5,626 nt of DNA from CAYLNH01 sp964384625 (GTDB lineage Bacteria; Verrucomicrobiota; Lentisphaeria; JABSQK01), in NCBI GenBank assembly GCA_964384625.1, contig CAYLNH010000372.1, forward strand, positions 1 through 5,626, given 5' to 3'. The notes beneath the pieces are model-generated. The model had not been told where the DNA came from. It was given only the letters and a program-made list of their open reading frames with translations, and made no database searches. Shown in pieces: positions 1 to 5,599 of this stretch. Positions within the stretch are counted from its first letter, which is position 1. Each line of letters begins with the position of its first letter. The position numbers and the translations under genes are program-made.

Positions 1-7
1 GCGACTC

Positions 8-36
8 TTGAAAGTCTCTCAAAATGTGAAGTTATT
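8..36 (+). promoter_or_regulatory. Possible sigma70-type promoter for the sulfatase gene
   Basis: TTGAAA at 8-13 matches the -35 consensus at five of six bases. A 17-base spacer separates it from GTTATT at 31-36, which matches the -10 consensus at only three of six. This would give a leader of about 90 bases before the sulfatase start. A competing -35-like signal is the tandem TTGACTTGACT at 75-85, but it has no good -10 at the right distance. The prediction rests on pattern matching alone. Confidence 0.2.
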
Positions 37-124
37 TCCGCGCGGACCCTAAGCAAGCGAAGGACCACCTGCGTTTGACTTGACTCTGGAATCCGCGGGG
101 CAAGATTCATTCAAACTGCAGCGC

Positions 125-132
125 GAAGGTGA
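125..132 (+). promoter_or_regulatory. Ribosome binding site of the sulfatase gene
   Basis: The purine-rich GAAGGTGA ends three bases before the ATG at 136, and its AAGG core lies six bases upstream of the start. This supports the ATG at 136, which also places the twin-arginine signal exactly at the N-terminus. Confidence 0.7.
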
Positions 133-135
133 ATA

Positions 136-1632
136 ATGGAAAGACGCGATTTTATCAAGGCTGCCGGGATCGGGATCGGCGGCGTCATGTTTTCCGGCGG
201 CCGGGCCCTGGCCGATACCCAGGCGAAGAACAAGCCCAATCTGCTGATCATCCACACCGACGAGCACAACTTCCGCACTCTCGGTTGCTACCGCGAAACC
301 CTGCCGCCGGAGCAGGCGTTCATGTGGGGGCCGAAGGCCATTGTGAAAACTCCGCATATCGACTCGATCGCAAAAAACGGCGTGCTCTGCACCAGTTTCT
401 ATGCGTCGTCGCCGGTCTGTTCGCCGTCCCGCGCCTCATTTGTGTCGGGGCTTTACCCGCACAACACCGGCACGCCGGGGAACGATTTCCCGATGAAGGA
501 TTCGGTAGTCACCTTTGCCAAGGTTCTGGCAGACAACGGCTATGCCACCGGATACGCCGGCAAATGGCACCTTGACGGCAGCGGCAAGCCGCAATGGCGG
601 CCGAAACGGAACTTCGGCTTTGCCGATAACCGGTACATGTTCAACCGCGGCCACTGGAAGCAACTTGAAATCACGGATGACGGCCCGCGGGTCAAGAGCC
701 GCAGCAAGGCCGGCAAACCGAACTACGGCGTCGCCGGCGCCGACAAGACCTCCTTCACCACCGACTTCCTGGCCGACCGCACCATCGAGTTTATCAAAGC
801 CAACAAAGACAAGCCGTTCTGCTATATGGTCAGCATCCCGGACCCGCACGGGCCGGACACGGTACGCAAACCTTATGACCGGCAGTTCGCCGGCATGAAG
901 TTCGCCACGCCCCGAACCTTCGGGAAGACCGAGAAGCAAACGCCGAGGTGGGCCCGCAAAGAGAAACGCTGTTCCCTCAATCACAGCAAGTACTTCGGCA
1001 TGGTAAAGTGCATTGACGACAATGTCGGCCGCATCTTGGAGGCATTGCGAACGAATGGTCTCGACCGCAAGACCATCGTGGTCTTCACCGCCGACCACGG
1101 CGACTTGCGCGCGGAACACCACCGCCATAACAAAGGGGTGCCCTACGAGGCATCCGCGAAGATCCCCTTTGTGATCTCGTGGCCCGGCAGACTGAAGCCC
1201 GGCAGCACAATCAGCGCCGCCCTGGCGACGGTCGACTTCGCCCCGACGATCCTCTCGCTGATGAACTGCAACGCCCCGGCGGCAACGGAGGGGCGTGATG
1301 CCTCGGCCCTGTTGTTGTCCGGCAAGCCCCCGACAGAATGGACGGATATCGTCTTCCTGCGGCAAGCCGTCGGCAAGCAGAAGAAAACCAAAGGCGGCTG
1401 GGTCTGTGCCGTTACGGACCGGCATAAACTGGTTCTTTCGCCGAACGACGTTCCCTGGTTGTACGATCTGGAGAAAGACCCGGACGAACTCGACAACCGA
1501 GTGAAGGATCCGGAGTACCGGACCATCGCCAAACGACTGGCGACAGCCTTGCAGGACTACGGCAAGACGCACCAGGATCCGTATCTCAGGGACGCCGGAA
1601 TGCAGGCGGACATTGACCGGCTGCTGCAGTAA
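136..1632 (+). CDS. Tat-exported formylglycine-dependent sulfatase (type I, S1 family)
   Basis: This 498-residue protein hydrolyses sulfate esters, probably of a sulfated glycan or sugar outside the cytoplasm; the substrate cannot be told from the sequence. The N-terminus MERRDFIK followed by a Gly/Ala-rich stretch is a twin-arginine (Tat) signal, with likely cleavage after ALA at residue 26. The sulfatase signature CSPSR starts at Cys95, the residue converted to formylglycine in this family. Other family landmarks are the early metal motif TDEHNFRTLGCY (Asp42, Glu43), GKWHL (Lys143, His145), DPHGP (His238), the metal motif ADHGD (Asp320, His321) and Lys333 before GVPYE. The C-terminal subdomain carries LYDLEKDPDELDN near residues 442-454. 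The length is normal for the family, so the gene looks intact. Cys-type sulfatases need a maturase such as anSME, which is not in this window. Maturation before Tat export would fit the folded-export route. The gene appears monocistronic and converges on the next gene. The assignment to sulfatase is very secure. Confidence 0.96.
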   Translation: MERRDFIKAAGIGIGGVMFSGGRALADTQAKNKPNLLIIHTDEHNFRTLGCYRETLPPEQAFMWGPKAIVKTPHIDSIAKNGVLCTSFYASSPVCSPSRASFVSGLYPHNTGTPGNDFPMKDSVVTFAKVLADNGYATGYAGKWHLDGSGKPQWRPKRNFGFADNRYMFNRGHWKQLEITDDGPRVKSRSKAGKPNYGVAGADKTSFTTDFLADRTIEFIKANKDKPFCYMVSIPDPHGPDTVRKPYDRQFAGMKFATPRTFGKTEKQTPRWARKEKRCSLNHSKYFGMVKCIDDNVGRILEALRTNGLDRKTIVVFTADHGDLRAEHHRHNKGVPYEASAKIPFVISWPGRLKPGSTISAALATVDFAPTILSLMNCNAPAATEGRDASALLLSGKPPTEWTDIVFLRQAVGKQKKTKGGWVCAVTDRHKLVLSPNDVPWLYDLEKDPDELDNRVKDPEYRTIAKRLATALQDYGKTHQDPYLRDAGMQADIDRLLQ

Positions 1633-1642
1633 CCCGATGCGG

Positions 1643-1658
1643 CACTCACAGAGTGTTT
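1643..1658 (+). terminator. Weak hairpin in the convergent gap after the sulfatase gene
   Basis: CACTC (1643-1647) and GAGTG (1651-1655) form a five-base-pair stem with an ACA loop, followed by only three T residues. It sits between the stops of two convergent genes, where a terminator is expected. The stem and T-run are both too short for a confident intrinsic terminator. Confidence 0.2.
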
Positions 1659-1661
1659 GGA

Positions 1662-1949
1662 CTATCGCCCCAACTCCTGATGGACCGCGCAGTCACAGCG
1701 TTTGCTGCCCGGCTCAGGACATTGCCTGATCTTGGCGATCGCCGCTTCTGCCCGGGCTGCGTCGATCGGGCCGTGGCGCACATCGTCCTCACCACAGAAA
1801 CGATCGTGATAGACTTCCTGCATGTATGTGCCGCAGGCACTGCAATGCCAATAGGACTCAATGTACTCGTCGCCCATGACCTCAAGACAGATGAACGCCT
1901 CGCGTTCGTCCATACCGCCCAGGTCCGATCCACAGGTCGCACAGTTCAT
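1662..1949 (-). CDS. Small cysteine-rich protein, probable zinc ribbon, function unknown
   Basis: I do not recognise this 95-residue protein as a named family. It begins MNCATCGSDLGG and has two CxxC knuckles, Cys3/Cys6 and Cys36/Cys39 (WHCSACGTY), the usual layout of a four-cysteine zinc ribbon. A second cluster near the C-terminus (Cys77, Cys85, Cys87, His90) could bind another metal. Single Cys21 and Cys52 also occur. An acidic, aromatic middle part (DEYIESYWHC, then EVYHDRFCGEDD) and a short Ala-rich helix (residues 62-75) lie between and after the knuckles. There is no signal peptide or membrane segment, so it is probably cytoplasmic. The ATG at 1949 is chosen because GGAGGA lies nine bases upstream; a TTG eleven codons further out at 1982 stays in frame but would place that Shine-Dalgarno site inside the gene. 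The gene lies 100 bases downstream of the CapA-like gene on the same strand, so co-transcription is possible. A regulatory, nucleic-acid-binding or metal-binding role is conceivable but unproven. Confidence 0.8.
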   Translation of the reverse strand: MNCATCGSDLGGMDEREAFICLEVMGDEYIESYWHCSACGTYMQEVYHDRFCGEDDVRHGPIDAARAEAAIAKIRQCPEPGSKRCDCAVHQELGR

Positions 1950-1958
1950 TTGGGTGTT

Positions 1959-1964
1959 TCCTCC
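1959..1964 (-). promoter_or_regulatory. Strong Shine-Dalgarno site that fixes the start of the small cysteine-rich protein
   Basis: Read on the minus strand, GGAGGA is followed by a nine-base spacer and then ATG at 1949-1947. This is one of the best Shine-Dalgarno matches in the window and argues for the 95-residue form over a longer TTG-started one. Confidence 0.8.
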
Positions 1965-1972
1965 AGCCGACA

Positions 1973-1984
1973 CGTTGAACAACG
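1973..1984. repeat. Near-palindrome CGTTG-AA-CAACG upstream of the cysteine-rich gene
   Basis: Five-base arms are separated by two bases, ending nine bases upstream of the Shine-Dalgarno site of the minus-strand gene. The position would suit an operator or a small leader hairpin. A repeat this short can easily arise by chance. Confidence 0.3.
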
Positions 1985-1987
1985 GCA

Positions 1988-2023
1988 GACCCCGTGCCAG
2001 TCACGTCCGGCGACTTCGGGGTC
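1988..2023 (-). repeat. Inverted repeat between the CapA-like and cysteine-rich genes
   Basis: GACCCCG at 1988-1994 and CGGGGTC at 2017-2023 pair perfectly over seven bases. An inner GCC/GGC pairing (1996-1998 with 2009-2011) could shorten the loop. It sits 26 bases beyond the CapA-like stop on the minus strand and no T-run follows, so it is not a standard intrinsic terminator. It could be a processing or attenuating hairpin between the two genes, or simply chance pairing in GC-rich DNA. Confidence 0.35.
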
Positions 2024-2049
2024 GCGGTGAATCTTCCTGGCGGGGATCG

Positions 2050-3315
2050 TCAGCACCGGTCTGGTACCTCCAGGTTGAGCCAGCGATGAACCAGATCCCG
2101 CGCCCAGCGCTCGGAAGTTCCAATTTCGCGGCTGCCGAAACGGGCCAGGCCGTCGGCCAGCCAATGCTGATGCGCCGGCGTGATAAAGCGGTTGCGCAAT
2201 TTCGCCGCCTGTTTCTCGTAGTCGACGTTTGCTTTCCCGCGAACCCGTGCGGCCGCCGCCTCGAGGATTGACTGGGCGATTACGCGGCCGTCGACTTGTT
2301 CCTGCCAGAAGTCCTCTCCGAAGCTGTCGATGAAAGCCAGCCATGCTTCCCGCACTTTCGCGGCCGCGGCGAGTGATGCCGACGCCCGGTTCAATTCGTT
2401 GAACAGCCACGATGTTGCTGACCGCGACATCCGCCGCACGCCGTTTGCGTTGATTTCATAGGGCGTGAGCCGAAAACCGCTGACGCGCTTCGCAGCCACC
2501 TCCACGGTCGCCAGCAACCCGCGACGCCGGAATACCGAGCCCTTCTCCTGCAGGAAGACGAAGTTGCCCAGACTGTAGATGATCGGGACATGCTGGTGGA
2601 TTTCAACGCCCTGCGGCACATGCGGATGGTGGCCGATAACAATGTCGGCACCGGCTTCAGCAATACTGCGAAACAGCCGCACAACATAAGGCGGCGGCAC
2701 GGGTACATGTTCGCGGCCGGCATGGGCAATGACGAGGACGACATCGACGGTTGCGCGCAACTCAGCTACCGCACGGATGACACGATCCGGCTCCCACCCG
2801 AATGTTCCCGGACCATGCGTGGCAGCGGTGCCGTCTTCGCCTTCGCAGAAGTTGACGATCCCGATCCGTGTCGAACCGACTTTGCAGACGAGTGATTCGT
2901 GGGCCGCGTCCGGGGACATCCCGGCGCCAACGGTCTTCATCCCGGCCGCCGCAAGTGCAGAAAGAGTACTCGCCAGGGCGTCCGGCCCGTAGTCCATCAC
3001 GTGGTTATTTGCCAGACAGGCGACATCAAACGGAACGGCGGTCAACCCCGGAAGAGCGCAAGAGCGGACCTGCATATTCGGTCCGTCCTTGGCAATTGGC
3101 GTGCCGCAGTCGGCAAGCGATGCCTCCAGATTCACGAGCCGCAGGTCTGCAGCGCGCAACTCCGGCAGCAGATCGCCGTAGAGCATTTCCGGATCGTCGG
3201 CGGCAAGGTCGATCTGCTCATTCTTCGGATACCAGTCACCAGCGACAATGATGGTGCAATCCGGCTCTATCGCTTCCTCACACCGCCAAGAACCGGTTTC
3301 CCAGTTGATTTTCAT
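2050..3315 (-). CDS. CapA/PgsA-family protein (poly-gamma-glutamate capsule protein-like, metallophosphoesterase fold)
   Basis: The product, 421 residues from the chosen start, belongs to the CapA family (PGA_cap), which is related to calcineurin-like phosphoesterases and named after a poly-gamma-glutamate capsule component. Family motifs appear in order: IIVAGDWYP with Asp27, VNLEASL (Asn62, Glu64), CLANNHVMDYG (residues 100-110), IAHAGREH (196-203), GHHPHVPQG (228-236) and YSLGNFVF (247-254). These Asp, Asn and His residues match the expected metal-site positions. After about residue 285 comes a further 135 residues, Ala-rich and probably helical, outside the core. No signal peptide or N-terminal membrane anchor is visible, unlike classical CapA/PgsA, and no capB/capC-like gene is nearby, so a true capsule role is doubtful. 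Start choice: ATG at 3315 has a GAAAGG-like purine run about ten bases upstream; in-frame ATGs at 3333 and 3378 lack good ribosome sites but cannot be excluded. Family assignment is secure; cellular role is unknown. Confidence 0.9.
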   Translation of the reverse strand: MKINWETGSWRCEEAIEPDCTIIVAGDWYPKNEQIDLAADDPEMLYGDLLPELRAADLRLVNLEASLADCGTPIAKDGPNMQVRSCALPGLTAVPFDVACLANNHVMDYGPDALASTLSALAAAGMKTVGAGMSPDAAHESLVCKVGSTRIGIVNFCEGEDGTAATHGPGTFGWEPDRVIRAVAELRATVDVVLVIAHAGREHVPVPPPYVVRLFRSIAEAGADIVIGHHPHVPQGVEIHQHVPIIYSLGNFVFLQEKGSVFRRRGLLATVEVAAKRVSGFRLTPYEINANGVRRMSRSATSWLFNELNRASASLAAAAKVREAWLAFIDSFGEDFWQEQVDGRVIAQSILEAAAARVRGKANVDYEKQAAKLRNRFITPAHQHWLADGLARFGSREIGTSERWARDLVHRWLNLEVPDRC

Positions 3316-3434
3316 CGGCTGCTGCCTTTCCATTCGGGCACCACGTTTCGGCTGCCAAACCCTGGTGTATCGCCCCATGAATCCGAGGCGTGATTCCGCG
3401 CCTTTTCGCGCTCTGCTTCGTTAGTCGCGAACCA

Positions 3435-3448
3435 CGATATTCATATCG
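3435..3448. repeat. Near-perfect palindrome CGATAT-TC-ATATCG, possible operator
   Basis: Six-base arms flank a two-base centre. The site is about 120 bases upstream of the CapA-like start and about 300 bases upstream of the dehydrogenase start. AT-rich symmetric sites in a GC-rich divergent region are common binding sites for dimeric regulators, but no regulator gene is present here. A match of this size is expected about once by chance in a window of this length. Confidence 0.3.
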
Positions 3449-3690
3449 CTTTGCCTCAACTGCCTGGCAGAGCAGCGAAAATCCATCGGATTCTCTTATG
3501 CTCCCGGGTTTTCGGGACGATACACTAGATGGCCTCGGCGCAAGTTTTCCAGCCGGGGGATGATGTGCATGCAATCGAGGGAAGCGGAAGAATCGGTTGC
3601 GTCATGTCGGCCCTGACGCCGAGATCGTGGTGGCAGCAAGAGGCTGGATGATGGCTTCAACCGGGAAACACCCCGGATCCTGACGAACCG

Positions 3691-3720
3691 TTGGACATTA
3701 CCCGCCCGGCACCGGATATT
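3691..3720 (+). promoter_or_regulatory. Possible promoter of the Gfo/Idh/MocA dehydrogenase gene
   Basis: TTGGAC at 3691-3696 (three of six consensus bases) and GATATT at 3715-3720 (four of six) are 18 bases apart. Transcription would begin near 3727, leaving a leader of about 24 bases that includes the ribosome site at 3740. The spacing is sensible but the match is poor. Confidence 0.25.
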
Positions 3721-3739
3721 GGCAGTGACCACCAACTGC

Positions 3740-3746
3740 GGAGGAG
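3740..3746 (+). promoter_or_regulatory. Strong Shine-Dalgarno site that fixes the dehydrogenase start
   Basis: GGAGGAG lies just upstream of ATG at 3751, with its GGAGG core six bases from the start. It excludes an in-frame TTG at 3691, which would add 20 residues with no family resemblance in front of the Rossmann fold. Confidence 0.85.
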
Positions 3747-3750
3747 TGCC

Positions 3751-4740
3751 ATGATCCGTTTGCTTTGTGTCGGACTCGGCGGCATGGGCCGCCATGACTG
3801 GAATGCAGCCATCGACTGCGGCGGATTCACCGCGGTTGCCGGCGTCGACATTAACGAGGACGCTTGTACAGCTTTCACGGAAAAGACCGGAGCGCCGACG
3901 TTTTCGTCTCTGGACGAGGCGCTGACAAGTACCGTTGCCGATGCGGCGCTCGTGGGAACCCCCGATCATCTGCATGCGCCCTTCGCCATCCAGGCGTTGG
4001 AAGCCGGACTGGACGTCATCTCGGAAAAGCCGATGGCCGAATCCCTGGAAGACGCCCGCAAGATGCACGAAACCGCCGAAGCCAACGGCCGCATGCTGAT
4101 GGTCCACCAGCAGCTGCGCTGGCACCCGATGCACTTCACCGCCCGCAAGCTGATTCAGGACGACGCCATCGGCACGGTACGGTGCCTCGGTTTCAACATG
4201 TCCGTCTTTTCCGATGCCCCGCTGCACGGCTACCGCAGCAAGCTGCCGCATGCGATTCTCCAGGACCTGGCGATCCATCACCTCGATCTGATCCGCTATC
4301 TCTCCGGTGAAGAATGCGACAGTCTATACGTCCGCGACTGGCCGTCACTCCAGGACGGTGTCGCGATCCCCACGACCACCAGCGCCTATGCCATCCTGAA
4401 CATGACGCACAACGTCACGGCGTGCTATACGTCGACCATGCGCCGGCTGTTGGAGCCGGTCGGTTACGAGTGTGCCGCCCGCATCACCGGCAGCAAAGGC
4501 GAGCTCATGTTCCGGCACGGCGAACTGACCCTGCAAACCCACGAGCGCGCGGCCGATAATGCGGCGCCGCAGAAGATCACGCCTGAGCCGCCGGCGGTCC
4601 CGACGTGGAAGGCGTTTGCCCAGGCAATTGAAACGCGCGAACCGACCTTGACCAACAGCGCCGACAACCTGAAATCGCTGGCCGTCATGTTTGCCGCCAT
4701 CGAATCGGCGGATTCCGGCCGGGTTGTCGCGTTGGCATGA
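3751..4740 (+). CDS. Gfo/Idh/MocA-family NAD(P)-dependent oxidoreductase
   Basis: This 329-residue protein belongs to the family of glucose-fructose oxidoreductase, inositol 2-dehydrogenase and MocA, which oxidise or reduce sugars and cyclitols with a nicotinamide cofactor. The N-terminal Rossmann fold starts at once with IRLLCVGLGGMG (glycine motif at residues 8-13). Asp33 in GVDIN at the end of the second strand suggests NAD rather than NADP. TPDHLH (70-75) and the family hallmark EKP (92-94, with catalytic Lys93) follow. The C-terminal substrate domain has DLAIHHLD (Asp172, His176, Asp179), where His176 is the expected catalytic partner of Lys93. Length and domain order are normal. There is no signal peptide, so it is cytoplasmic, unlike many Tat-exported paralogues in PVC bacteria. 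It is transcribed alone in this window, divergent from the CapA-like gene. The substrate cannot be deduced; a sugar freed by polysaccharide breakdown is a reasonable guess given the nearby sulfatase. Confidence 0.94.
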   Translation: MIRLLCVGLGGMGRHDWNAAIDCGGFTAVAGVDINEDACTAFTEKTGAPTFSSLDEALTSTVADAALVGTPDHLHAPFAIQALEAGLDVISEKPMAESLEDARKMHETAEANGRMLMVHQQLRWHPMHFTARKLIQDDAIGTVRCLGFNMSVFSDAPLHGYRSKLPHAILQDLAIHHLDLIRYLSGEECDSLYVRDWPSLQDGVAIPTTTSAYAILNMTHNVTACYTSTMRRLLEPVGYECAARITGSKGELMFRHGELTLQTHERAADNAAPQKITPEPPAVPTWKAFAQAIETREPTLTNSADNLKSLAVMFAAIESADSGRVVALA

Positions 4741-4769
4741 ACGTCCAGTTCCAAAGTCAGCGAGGCCCG

Positions 4770-5459
4770 CTACTTCTTGGCCGAGCTGTCGTGACCGGCA
4801 GCGGCTGCTTTCTTCCTGCGGCTGCGTTTGAAGATTTGCTGCACCCCCGCGAGCAGGACAGCGAGGATAAGCAGCCGTGCCGCCAACGATCCCATCCGCT
4901 CGCTGAAATTCGGCTTGCGCCCCGTTGACTCCGGCGCGGCTTTGGCAACATGTGGTTGCGGCGCGCCAATGAAGCTGAACGCAGCAAACCGGCTGTCCAA
5001 TTTCTGTCGCTCGGCCAACGGCACAGGACTGTCCATCACCTGCAACGAGTACATGCGGCCGTTGGCTGCAAAGGTCTTGCTGTATACCAGGGATCCGTCC
5101 TGTTCCAGCCGGTAAATCAGGTCGTAGCACTGGACCCCCTTGAATTGTGTCAGTTCGCCTCTGACTTTGGTGGAGAGGCCGGCTTTGATCGCCCCTTTCT
5201 CAAAGCCTTTGATGAACTCCTGATTCACCGGGACGTGTTTGGGCAGTTTCTGTATCGCGAGAATCAGAACGCCGAACTCCCCCTCAATGCCCGCTGTCGC
5301 CCCCCGGATCTGTCCCGTATCGAACCAATCGTCGCCGACTCCCAGTGTCAGTTTGCAGCGATCCGCGGTGAACTCGCGGGTATCCGGTTGCTCCCGGGCA
5401 AATCCATTTGCACTGAGGCCCAACAGAACTGTGGCCAATACGACTGTCTTCCTGATCAT
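4770..5459 (-). CDS. Secreted protein of unknown function with one C-terminal membrane anchor
   Basis: I do not recognise this 229-residue protein. MIRKTVVLATVLLGLSANGFA is a Sec-type signal peptide with likely cleavage after Ala21; no cysteine follows, so it is not a lipoprotein. The mature part (about 22-165) looks like a single compact alpha/beta domain with two cysteines, Cys35 and Cys111, which could form a disulfide outside the cytoplasm. It ends in an FSF segment and a Pro/Ala-rich linker (166-184). A hydrophobic stretch at about 192-210 is followed by the basic tail KRSRRKK, a stop-transfer signal that would leave the domain outside the inner membrane and a short tail inside. The ATG at 5459 is preferred because GGAGGA lies nine bases upstream; an in-frame codon at 5528 would add 23 residues ahead of the signal peptide. 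It converges on the dehydrogenase gene with a 29-base gap, so a functional link is not implied. A stress-response or envelope role is possible but unsupported. Confidence 0.82.
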   Translation of the reverse strand: MIRKTVVLATVLLGLSANGFAREQPDTREFTADRCKLTLGVGDDWFDTGQIRGATAGIEGEFGVLILAIQKLPKHVPVNQEFIKGFEKGAIKAGLSTKVRGELTQFKGVQCYDLIYRLEQDGSLVYSKTFAANGRMYSLQVMDSPVPLAERQKLDSRFAAFSFIGAPQPHVAKAAPESTGRKPNFSERMGSLAARLLILAVLLAGVQQIFKRSRRKKAAAAGHDSSAKK

Positions 5460-5468
5460 CGGATCCGA

Positions 5469-5474
5469 TCCTCC
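5469..5474 (-). promoter_or_regulatory. Shine-Dalgarno site of the membrane-anchored protein gene
   Basis: On the minus strand GGAGGA precedes the ATG at 5459 with a nine-base spacer. This decides the start and puts the signal peptide at the true N-terminus. Confidence 0.8.
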
Positions 5475-5500
5475 GGTTTGTCTGCAGTTCAGACGGGATG

Positions 5501-5528
5501 AATCTACCGCCGCATATCTGCTCCGCAA
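5501..5528 (-). promoter_or_regulatory. Possible promoter of the membrane-anchored protein gene
   Basis: Reading the minus strand, TTGCGG (5528-5523) and TAGATT (5506-5501) are separated by 16 bases. The -10 matches consensus at four of six positions and the -35 at three. A start near 5494 would give a leader of about 35 bases containing the Shine-Dalgarno site, so the placement is good even though the match is modest. Confidence 0.3.
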
Positions 5529-5579
5529 GGCGGCGAGGCAAGCACCGGTAAGCCCTCGTCTACTGCCCTTCTCTGCATC

Positions 5580-5599
5580 CCGCAGCGCTTGACCTGCGG
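5580..5599. repeat. Short inverted repeat near the right edge
   Basis: CCGCAG (5580-5585) and CTGCGG (5594-5599) can form a six-base-pair stem with an eight-base loop. No T-run follows on either strand, so it is not an evident terminator. The neighbouring gene to the right is outside the window, and the meaning of the repeat cannot be judged. Confidence 0.3.

Larger units (their letters stand above)
3316..3750. other. Divergent intergenic region between the CapA-like and dehydrogenase genes
   Basis: These 435 bases separate two genes pointing away from each other, so they should hold both promoters. The left end overlaps possible longer starts of the CapA-like gene (to 3378). I see no convincing small gene, tRNA or known riboswitch. 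Short inverted repeats occur: AGGCG/CGCCT (3386-3403), CGATAT/ATATCG (3435-3448), TCCCG/CGGGA (3502-3517) and CCGGG/CCCGG (3661-3676). None is followed by a T-run. I found no good -35/-10 pair for the CapA-like gene. Confidence 0.6.

Noticed and set aside
436..1572. Long open frame of 378 codons on the minus strand, antisense to the sulfatase gene
   Set aside because: The opposite strand encodes a protein with complete sulfatase motifs. The antisense translation has no recognisable domain and is a by-product of GC-rich codon use.
1653..2030. Plus-strand open frame opposite the small cysteine-rich protein
   Set aside because: The minus-strand frame has a strong Shine-Dalgarno site and ordered CxxC motifs. 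The plus-strand frame has no supporting signal and starts only 20 bases after the sulfatase stop.
3362..3528. Inverted copies of CGATACACYAG at 3362-3372 (minus) and 3518-3528 (plus), each pointing toward one of the divergent genes
   Set aside because: Ten of eleven bases match, but in a 435-base region about one such pair is expected by chance, and neither copy has a good -35 partner.
3496..4281. Open frame of 261 codons on the minus strand across the dehydrogenase start
   Set aside because: It overlaps the clear Rossmann-fold coding sequence in antisense, and its translation is low-complexity without known motifs.
4741..4769. Search for a terminator in the convergent gap after the dehydrogenase
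   Set aside because: No stem with a following T-run is visible in these 29 bases. The nearby GCAGCGGCTGC at 4799-4809 lies inside the Ala-rich tail of the next gene and has too small a loop.
4345..5130. Open frame of 261 codons on the minus strand spanning two genes
   Set aside because: It overlaps the dehydrogenase in antisense and the anchored protein in another frame. Both of those have family or topology support, and this frame has none.
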